The notes below the pieces were generated by a model. The model was not told the DNA's origin and ran no database searches. It worked only from the letters and a program-made list of their open reading frames with translations. From contig CAJUTL010000058.1 in NCBI GenBank assembly GCA_910589395.1, positions 1-11,614 of the forward strand: a DNA stretch of 11,614 nucleotides, written 5' to 3'. The position numbers were made by a program, and so were the translations under genes. Of the stretch, positions 6,838 through 11,614 are shown piece by piece (position 1 is the stretch's first letter; each line of letters opens with the position of its first letter). The stretch is from an uncultured Oscillospiraceae bacterium. Lineage in GTDB: Bacteria > Bacillota_A > Clostridia > Oscillospirales > Acutalibacteraceae.

Positions 6838-7080
6838 GTTAGCCAGACGGCGCAAATTCAAACCCGCTGAAAACGGGCGATATATTGCCGCTTTTCAGTT
6901 TATCGTCCTAGGCAAAGGCGCAAATGTTCCGCAAGCGGAACATTTGCCTGCCGTCGTCCGGAGCTTGCGAAGCAAGCTTTTTGCGCTGAAAATCGACAAC
7001 ATCTCACCAGTTTTCAGTTCGAAGAAGTTTTGCCGGAGTGGATTTTTGTCCGACCTAGGCAAAAGCGTTGTATTTCTAAC
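6838..7080. mobile_element. Foldback (MITE-like) insertion in the AraC-type gene
   Basis: About 243 bp bounded by GTTAG (6838-6842) and CTAAC (7076-7080); over 16 bp the inverted ends match at 11 positions. Inner arms 6867-6898 and 6986-7017 are inverted repeats matching at 26 of 32 positions, and each arm is itself bounded by CTGAAAA...TTTTCAG. The centre has a perfect hairpin (stem 6920-6932 / 6935-6947, core AAATGTTCCGC) and GCTTGC-GAA-GCAAGC (6963-6977). CCTAGGCAAA occurs twice in direct order (near 6907 and 7054). It has no transposase. No clean target duplication is visible, so exact ends are uncertain. Confidence 0.75.
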
Positions 7081-7390
7081 AACGGGCGGGCGAAAGCCCA
7101 AACTTCTCCCGAAAGGCCCTGGTCAGGGCTTCCTGGCCGGAAAATCCCCAATCCAGGGCGATATCCAGAACACGGCGCTGACTGTCCCGAAGCTCAATGG
7201 CCGCCTGGGTCAGCCACTTGCGGGCCACATAGCTTCTCAGAGTACACCCGTATATCTGGTGAAACATGGAGGAGCAGTACCACGGGGAATACCCTACCTG
7301 CCTTGACAGCTCCAGCAGGGTTGGCTCCCCGCGCAGGTTGTCTTCGACCCAGCGAAGCATTTTTTGAACGGCCTCATGGTATCTGTACAT
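7076..7390 (-). CDS. AraC-type DNA-binding domain fragment
   Basis: 104 residues holding the whole two-helix-turn-helix DNA-binding domain and nothing else. The first HTH is at about 25-46 (LLELSRQVGYSPWYCSSMF), the second at about 72-96 (DIALDWGFSGQEALTRAF). It stops just after the FGLSP signature because the insertion supplies a TAG. The ATG at 7390 is preferred to an upstream in-frame start at 7423: AGGGGGG stands about 6 nt before 7390, and the likely -10 box (7414-7419) lies inside the longer reading. A free AraC domain of this kind may still bind its operator without its ligand switch, or may be inactive. Its target is unknown. Confidence 0.75.
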   Translation of the reverse strand: MYRYHEAVQKMLRWVEDNLRGEPTLLELSRQVGYSPWYCSSMFHQIYGCTLRSYVARKWLTQAAIELRDSQRRVLDIALDWGFSGQEALTRAFREKFGLSPARC

Positions 7391-7413
7391 GCTTTTCCCC
7401 CCTTGGCAGCCCC

Positions 7414-7422
7414 AGTATAGCA
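7414..7422 (-). promoter_or_regulatory. Extended -10 promoter of the AraC-type gene
   Basis: On the minus strand TGC-TATACT (complement of 7414-7422) is a good extended -10. I see no strong -35 at 16-18 nt. The start would fall near 7407, only about 17 nt before the ATG at 7390. Confidence 0.55.
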
Positions 7423-7497
7423 TACCCTTTTCCGCAAAGTCTTACCTTCAGTTGCAAAAGTTTTACAGAAAAGCAAACAGCCGCCTCCGTATTAAAG

Positions 7498-7526
7498 ATC
7501 CCCCGAAGATTCTGCCTTCGGGGGAT
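7498..7526. terminator. Hairpin after the acylation operon, possible terminator
   Basis: Perfect 11-bp stem ATCCCCCGAAG (7498-7508) with its complement (7516-7526) and a 7-nt loop. T runs are short on both strands (CTTTAAT on the minus strand), so termination may be weak or factor-assisted. It stands between the end of the DHHW gene (7650) and the start of the AraC-type gene (7390). Confidence 0.5.
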
Positions 7527-7576
7527 TTCTGGTATGCTCGCACTTTGTATAGAAAAATAAAATTTATATCTGGAAC

Positions 7577-7655
7577 GGAACCTGCGGTCGGGTCAGAAAC
7601 TATCCTCCCGCACCAAGAGGCTTCACGAGTGCCTGCGGCGGTTCGCCGCCTAGAA
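7577..7655 (-). repeat. Partial copy of the composite intergenic repeat
   Basis: On the minus strand: GGCGGCGAACCGCCG hairpin (about 7635-7650), GGCACTCGTGAAGC (7620-7633), then GTTTCTGACCCGACCG (about 7585-7600). This matches the second half of copy 3 (5703-5768). The repeat begins exactly at the TAG stop codon of the DHHW gene. Confidence 0.7.
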
Positions 7656-8879
7656 TTTTTCCTTCAGGGCGTCGATCAGCTCTTCGTTTCTGGTCATGGA
7701 AATGTTGTTCAGCAGGATCACATCGCTGACGTTTTTCTCCGCCGCCAGGTCGGAAATGTCTCCCTCATAGTAGCGGTAGTCCACCACATAAACGGTCTGG
7801 TAATGATCCACCAGGAAGGGAATGAACACATTGCCAAAGGATTCCTTGACCACCAGGCAGGCGGAGCCGTCGGAAAGGTCGCTGTTTACGATCTCCTCAT
7901 AGGGCTGGTCGGCGGCGCAGAAGATCAGGTATTTGTTTTCCGTGCTGTAATCCGTGCCGTCCTGGATCACAGGCCAGTCCTCAATGGTGTTGCCCTCTGA
8001 ATCGGTATAGGAAAGGGCGGTATTGGCTTTCGAGCGGTAGGCCTCCACCGTGTCGGGGTTGTTTTCCATATCGCTGTTGGGGTCGCTGGAATAGAAGCTT
8101 CCCAAGAAGCCGCTGTAGGTCTCCTTTTCGTAGTCCTCCAGCGCCTTGGGGGCGATTCCTTTGGCCTTGCAGAACTCCACATAGGCATAATAGGCGCCCA
8201 GCTGAGTCCAGTGGTGATCGGTACGGAAGTAAAGATACTCGTTGTTGTGAAGCTTCAGAGCGTCAAAAATGGAAACGGTCTTTACCTCAGGATTGATGGC
8301 GGCCATGGAGGAATACATGTAGTTTATAGCCTTGTTCTGATCCTGGCTGTTGATTTCATTCTGCTGCAGATAGCTTTCCGGCAGCATGATATCCATGCTG
8401 GTGGGAACGATCATGTTGAAAAGCGTCACAGAGCCGCCCAGCTGTTTTTCCGCGTCGCACACGGTGGTAATGTAATCGTTGGCCCGTTCCTCTACAAAAT
8501 TGTAATACTCATAGCCCGTATCCCCGATCTTCAAAAGCGTGCTCAGCTTTTCCGCAGAGCCGGTGGGGATCTTTTCCGGCGGCGGGGTCTGGGCGGCCTG
8601 AGAGGGTAAGCTGGAGGAAGGCGCGCTGCTCAGAGCGGAGGAACCGCTCAAAGAAGAAGAGGGTGCGGAGGAATTGGGGGTCTTTTCCCGATCGCCCCGG
8701 CCCGCCAGGGTGACGATGAGCACCACCGCCACGATCACAACGATCAAAATCAGGGCAAGGTACAGGAAAGGAGGGGGCCCCACCTTTTTTCTGTTATTCC
8801 GCCCGTTTGGCTGTAAGGGCGCTCTGCGCCTGGTGGAAGGCACGGAGGGGATTCTGCGGCGGACATACTCTCTTTCCAT
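7650..8879 (-). CDS. Membrane-anchored DHHW-family protein, catalytic half (AlgJ/AlgX-like)
   Basis: 409 residues, probably the extracytoplasmic acyl-transfer partner of the MBOAT protein encoded two genes upstream. Layout: a basic cytoplasmic N-terminus (1-37), one membrane helix (38-59), a Ser/Pro-rich linker (about 67-105), then the extracellular domain. The family signature FRTDHHWTQLGA has Asp221-His222-His223-Trp224; by analogy with AlgX/AlgJ, Asp221 and His223 would be catalytic. Ser347 in KESFGN is the candidate nucleophile, the permuted SGNH order. The usual N-terminal part of the family (ENRxL...FPGRD) is missing and is found instead in the preceding gene. The ATG at 8879 is supported by AAAGGAT (complement of 8888-8894) with an 8-nt gap. 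Substrate is not predictable: no polymer-synthesis genes are adjacent. Confidence 0.88.
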   Translation of the reverse strand: MEREYVRRRIPSVPSTRRRAPLQPNGRNNRKKVGPPPFLYLALILIVVIVAVVLIVTLAGRGDREKTPNSSAPSSSLSGSSALSSAPSSSLPSQAAQTPPPEKIPTGSAEKLSTLLKIGDTGYEYYNFVEERANDYITTVCDAEKQLGGSVTLFNMIVPTSMDIMLPESYLQQNEINSQDQNKAINYMYSSMAAINPEVKTVSIFDALKLHNNEYLYFRTDHHWTQLGAYYAYVEFCKAKGIAPKALEDYEKETYSGFLGSFYSSDPNSDMENNPDTVEAYRSKANTALSYTDSEGNTIEDWPVIQDGTDYSTENKYLIFCAADQPYEEIVNSDLSDGSACLVVKESFGNVFIPFLVDHYQTVYVVDYRYYEGDISDLAAEKNVSDVILLNNISMTRNEELIDALKEKF

Positions 8880-8942
8880 GGATAACCATCCTTTCTTATT
8901 CCCTATATTGAGTCAAAGCATTGAAGGCATTGTCAGGCGTTC

Positions 8943-9293
8943 TTATTTTCCGGTAAAGGGGGTATCGGGAATATCGTCTCCCGTTTGTACTTCGCCGTGG
9001 ATCTCTACAGAGCGGATCCCGTAAAAGGAGTGGACCTTTTTGTTGGCATCCAGAAAAGCGTCACGTCCCGGGAAGGTATCGGAAAACCAATCGTCAATTC
9101 CCCGAAAATAGCTGCCGCTTAAAAGACTTTCCATAGAAAACTCCGGAAAGGGGGTCAGCTTCCGCTTTTCCTGAAGGGATTCGGTGGGGCGCAGCGGCAA
9201 AAGGAGGGAAAACACCATGCCACAAAGCAGCACGGCAAAAAACAGAACCGCCTTGATCCGGGAGCCCCGGCGGCGTTCCTTTGCGTGACGCAT
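8943..9293 (-). CDS. Small membrane protein matching the N-terminal region of DHHW proteins
   Basis: 116 residues: basic N-terminus, one membrane helix (about 14-35), then EKRKLTPFPEF (42-52) and DTFPGRDAF (72-80), followed by a helical region and a short tail. These are the marks of the start of DHHW/AlgJ-type proteins (E-x-R-x-L...F-P; F-P-x-R-D), but the catalytic part is absent. The ATG at 9293 is chosen because AGGAG (complement of 9302-9306) stands 8 nt before it; a GTG at 9302 in the same frame overlaps that site. The next gene, 63 bp on, has its own ribosome site, membrane helix and linker. This is therefore a true two-gene layout, not a simple frameshift. Likely role: accessory subunit of the acylation complex. 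Confidence 0.8.
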   Translation of the reverse strand: MRHAKERRRGSRIKAVLFFAVLLCGMVFSLLLPLRPTESLQEKRKLTPFPEFSMESLLSGSYFRGIDDWFSDTFPGRDAFLDANKKVHSFYGIRSVEIHGEVQTGDDIPDTPFTGK

Positions 9294-9352
9294 TGTTTTC
9301 ACTCCTTTTCCCTCATATTCTTTTTCAGAGCGCGATCACGCCCCGGAATTTT

Positions 9353-10801
9353 CTAAAATTGCAGATACAGGAAGGGATCGTAAGAATCCCCCACCAAAAA
9401 GCTGGCGGAAAGCACCAGCGCCGCCACGGGAAGAACCCATTCCAGCACCGTGCTGAAAACCACAGGCACCGGGTGGGAAGAAGAGCAGACGCGGTGATAC
9501 AGCATACGTATGAGCGGCGTGCAGGCCAGTACAGCCGCAAGCAGGAAGAAGCAGTAATTTAGCACCTGGTTGGAGGCTTCAAAGCTGGTAAGCGGGTTTC
9601 CGTTTAAGCCGAATAACCCCTTTACCACCACCCAGGCCTGGGTGAAATCCCGGAAATAGAACAGGATCCAGCCGAAGAAGACCACCAGCAGGGTATACAG
9701 ATGGCCGAAAAAGGCGGGAAGCCTTTGCAGCCACGGAATCAGGAATTTTTCCAGGGCCAAAAATACGAAATAGTACAAGCCCCACAGAATGAAATTCCAG
9801 TCCGCCCCGTGCCACATACCGGTAAGCAGCCACACAAGAAACAGGTTCAGCGCCTGGCGGGGCTTCCCCTTTCGGTTGCCGCCCAAGGGAATATACACAT
9901 AGTCCCGGAAAAAGCTGGAAAGGGACATGTGCCACCTGCGCCAGAATTCCGTAACGGAACGGGACAAATAGGGGTAGTCGAAGTTTTCTTTATAGCGAAA
10001 GCCCACCATCAGGCCCATGCCAATGGCCATATCCGAGTAGGCGGAGAAATCCAGGTAAATTTGCAGCATGTAGGCGAAGCACCCAAGCCACAGGGAAAGC
10101 GCCGGGGCGGCTTGAAGCTTTGGAAGATTCAGAGCCTGATGGGCCGGAAGCCCGTCCAAAATCGTCAGGGTGGCAAGCTTTCCGCACACGTTTGCCAGCA
10201 GAACCTTTTTCGCGAGCCCCGAGGCAAAGCGGTTGATGCCGTTTCGCAGGTCCTCACTGTCCACATGGCGGGAAAGGATCTGCTCCGATACGTCCTTGTA
10301 CCGGACAATGGGCCCGGCGATACATTGATGAAACAGGCATACATAGAGAAGCAGCCGCCGGAATTTCGGTTGGGCTGGCACCTCTCCCCGGTAAACGTCC
10401 ACCAGGTAGGAAAGAAGCTGGAAGGTGTAAAAGGAGATCCCAATGGGCAGGGCGATCTGCGGAATGATTTCCGGAAAGCCAAACCAGCGCTGGGTATTTT
10501 CCGTGACGAATACACCGTATTTGAAAAAGGAAAGAAGCCCCAGGTCAAGCGCACAGCCCAGTACCAGAAAAAGCTTGCTTTTCCAGGCGCCTCTGTATTT
10601 GCCGATCAGCTGAGAAAGCAGCCAGTCGGCAAAGGCCATAAAGAGCAGGATGACAATGTAAAAAGGCTCTCCCCAGGCATAAAATACCAGAGAAAAAAGA
10701 ATGAGCACCGTGTTTTTTGTTTCAATGCTTCTGGCCAGCGTATAAACAAGCATTTGCAGGGGGAAAAAGACGCAGAGAAAAACCAGCGACGAGAATACCA
10801 C
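9353..10801 (-). CDS. MBOAT-family O-acyltransferase (AlgI-like)
   Basis: 482 residues, a polytopic membrane protein that in its characterised relatives (AlgI, PatA, DltB) passes an acyl group, often acetyl, across the membrane to a surface polymer. Signature parts are LPIGISFYTFQ, the PIVRYKD region, YLDFSAYSDMAIG, FWRRWHMSLSSFFRDYVYIPLGGN with His291, and TGMWHGADWNFILWG with the conserved His331. Hydrophobic helices fill the rest, as usual for the family. The start is a GTG at 10801: GGGAGG (complement of 10810-10815) lies 8 nt before it and the protein begins VFSSLVFL, the usual place; a nearby ATG is out of frame. A DHHW pair follows directly, as AlgJ-type proteins follow AlgI-type ones. 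The acceptor is unknown. Confidence 0.95.
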   Translation of the reverse strand: MVFSSLVFLCVFFPLQMLVYTLARSIETKNTVLILFSLVFYAWGEPFYIVILLFMAFADWLLSQLIGKYRGAWKSKLFLVLGCALDLGLLSFFKYGVFVTENTQRWFGFPEIIPQIALPIGISFYTFQLLSYLVDVYRGEVPAQPKFRRLLLYVCLFHQCIAGPIVRYKDVSEQILSRHVDSEDLRNGINRFASGLAKKVLLANVCGKLATLTILDGLPAHQALNLPKLQAAPALSLWLGCFAYMLQIYLDFSAYSDMAIGMGLMVGFRYKENFDYPYLSRSVTEFWRRWHMSLSSFFRDYVYIPLGGNRKGKPRQALNLFLVWLLTGMWHGADWNFILWGLYYFVFLALEKFLIPWLQRLPAFFGHLYTLLVVFFGWILFYFRDFTQAWVVVKGLFGLNGNPLTSFEASNQVLNYCFFLLAAVLACTPLIRMLYHRVCSSSHPVPVVFSTVLEWVLPVAALVLSASFLVGDSYDPFLYLQF

Positions 10802-10866
10802 GACCTTTTCCTCCCTTTCTCATAAAATGATGCTCTGGCAGAGAAGCTTTCTAATAATAAAGCTGT

Positions 10867-11400
10867 TTATTGCTGTTCCCCATTTTGCTCCTGCCCTGCG
10901 GACGCGGCGCCCGGACCGGGCTGCTGGGGCTGCGGGGGTTGAGCATAAGGGGGCTGCCCGGCCTGAGGCTGGGCGGAAAAAGGCTGGGGGAACGTTACCG
11001 CTTTGGGGCGGGATTTGCCGTACACTTTGTAAGCAATATCACAGAGCAGCGGAATATCCGCCTCCTGCTCCTTCATCACCCTGGTGATGGCCAGAATACT
11101 GAGAATGATAGCGCCCAGGTAAATGATCACGGAAAGCACCGTGGCGGCCACACTGAGAACGTGGGAAAAGAAGGAGATCGAGACCCAGGAGACCATGCCG
11201 ATCAGGATATCGCTGAAAAAGCTGACGACCAGGGAAAGAAGCCAGGCCTGCATGGTCTGGCGGCTGGCCCACTCGTCCTTTTCCACAAAGACGGTGACGC
11301 CCAAAAGCAAAAGGCAGATCCAAGGCGATTTCAGGATCACCGCGGCAAACGCCAAAAGGGGATAAAAGTACAGAACGATACCGAATTTGCCTTTTTTCAT
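10867..11400 (-). CDS. DUF4870-like small membrane protein with Pro/Gln-rich tail
   Basis: 177 residues. Hydrophobic segments at about 8-22, 26-39, 53-76 and 80-106 make it an integral membrane protein. VEKDEWASRQTMQAWLL (39-55) resembles the E-x-D-x-x-x-R-x-x-x-x-Q-A loop of DUF4870-type proteins, whose function is unknown; the match is by pattern only. After a charged stretch (107-137) the tail (138-177) is rich in Pro, Gln, Ala and Gly and is probably disordered. The ATG at 11400 has GGGAGG (complement of 11410-11415) 9 nt upstream. It is the first gene of the minus-strand operon; 65 bp separate it from the MBOAT gene, with no T-run terminator. A role as scaffold or helper for the acylation complex is inference. 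Confidence 0.85.
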   Translation of the reverse strand: MKKGKFGIVLYFYPLLAFAAVILKSPWICLLLLGVTVFVEKDEWASRQTMQAWLLSLVVSFFSDILIGMVSWVSISFFSHVLSVAATVLSVIIYLGAIILSILAITRVMKEQEADIPLLCDIAYKVYGKSRPKAVTFPQPFSAQPQAGQPPYAQPPQPQQPGPGAASAGQEQNGEQQ

Positions 11401-11431
11401 GGAAAAATTCCTCCCAAGTCATATATTTATA

Positions 11432-11460
11432 AGTTTACAGGATTACAATGGGAAGGTCAA
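11432..11460 (-). promoter_or_regulatory. Likely promoter of the four-gene acylation operon
   Basis: On the minus strand TTGACC (complement of 11455-11460), 17-nt spacer, TAAACT (complement of 11432-11437). An A/T-rich TATAAATATAT stretch follows and could offer a second -10. The leader would be about 25 nt. Confidence 0.6.
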
Positions 11461-11489
11461 GCGATTTTCCGAAAAATTATTGGGAAGGC

Positions 11490-11535
11490 AAAAAGCGGCT
11501 TTGCCGCTTCCCAGGAAAAATTCTGACGAATTTTT
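11490..11535. repeat. 46-bp double-hairpin repeat, unit 1
   Basis: Holds two perfect hairpins: AAGCGGC-TTT-GCCGCTT and AAAAATTC-TGAC-GAATTTTT. Unit 2 begins 79 bp later and differs at one base. It lies upstream of the acylation operon promoter and could stop transcription coming from either side. Confidence 0.85.
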
Positions 11536-11568
11536 CTTCAGGATTTAAAATCAAAAAAGCAGCTGTCC

Positions 11569-11614
11569 AAAAAGCGGCTTTGCCGCTTTCCAGGAAAAAT
11601 TCTGACGAATTTTT
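11569..11614. repeat. 46-bp double-hairpin repeat, unit 2
   Basis: Direct copy of 11490-11535 with one substitution in the spacer between the hairpins (CTTCCC against CTTTCC). The 33 bp between units carry no further copy. The window ends exactly at the end of this unit, so more units may follow. Confidence 0.85.

Larger units (their letters stand above)
6194..7390 (-). pseudogene. AraC-family regulator with effector-binding domain, interrupted
   Basis: Reading across the insert at about 6839-7078 joins ...FGLSPARC to RKRPVPIPL..., which is how this family runs from its second helix-turn-helix into the linker (usual form SPxxYRxxPxPIPL). The insert is 240 bp, so both halves are in the same frame, but it brings five in-frame stop codons. 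The two halves therefore cannot make the original single protein, though each may be translated alone. Confidence 0.8.

Noticed and set aside
6167..7306. 379-codon plus-strand open frame running through the AraC-type locus
   Set aside because: It lies antisense to two recognisable AraC-regulator domains and runs through the inserted element; no motif or start signal supports it.
8879..9293. Frameshift splitting one DHHW gene
   Set aside because: The second gene has its own ribosome site, basic N-terminus, membrane helix and Ser/Pro linker (about 100 residues with no counterpart), and 63 bp separate the genes; one indel cannot explain this.
9701..10825. 374-codon plus-strand open frame
   Set aside because: Antisense to the MBOAT gene, whose His291 and His331 motifs are clear.
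11490..11614. CRISPR array (46-bp repeat with 33-bp spacing)
   Set aside because: Only two units are visible, each unit is longer than typical repeats and made of two hairpins, and no cas gene is near. More regular units beyond the window would reopen the question.

Overview
This window looks like chromosomal DNA of a moderately GC-rich Clostridia-type Firmicute, perhaps an Oscillospiraceae/Ruminococcaceae relative. The reasons are strong AGGAGG-type ribosome binding sites, consensus sigma-A promoters, a ribF / rpsO / pnp gene order, DHHW-family acylation proteins, and GC-rich genes separated by repeat-laden spacers. The placement is inferred from gene style only.

Left part (1-5565): ribF (FMN/FAD synthesis) on the plus strand, then a repeat-filled spacer. 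Next is a secreted protein of unknown function on the minus strand with its own textbook promoter and terminator. Then come rpsO (ribosomal protein S15) and pnp (polynucleotide phosphorylase) on the plus strand. rpsO has a near-consensus extended -10 promoter and a roughly 240-nt leader full of hairpins built on an ACGATTC/GAATCGT motif. A hairpin terminator separates rpsO from pnp, and a very strong one ends pnp.

Middle part (5565-7650): about 630 bp of non-coding repeats, then on the minus strand an AraC-family regulator whose DNA-binding domain and GyrI-like effector-binding domain are separated by a roughly 240-bp insert rich in inverted repeats. The two halves are still in the same frame, but the insert carries five in-frame stops. 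The second half has its own well-placed Shine-Dalgarno and ATG.

Right part (7650-11460): a minus-strand operon of four genes behind a plausible promoter near 11432-11460. In order of transcription these are a small DUF4870-like membrane protein with a Pro/Gln-rich tail, an MBOAT O-acyltransferase (AlgI-like), a 116-residue protein matching only the N-terminal part of a DHHW/AlgJ-type protein, and a 409-residue membrane-anchored protein carrying the catalytic DHHW domain. Together they look like an extracytoplasmic O-acylation (probably O-acetylation) machine in which the usual single DHHW partner is split into two separately anchored polypeptides. The target polymer is not identifiable here.

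Repeats are a major theme. A composite non-coding repeat occurs in three fuller copies and one partial copy, in both orientations. Two palindromic TGTCATTCTGA elements lie next to two of them. There is a 17-bp tandem repeat after ribF and a pair of 46-bp double-hairpin repeats at the right edge.
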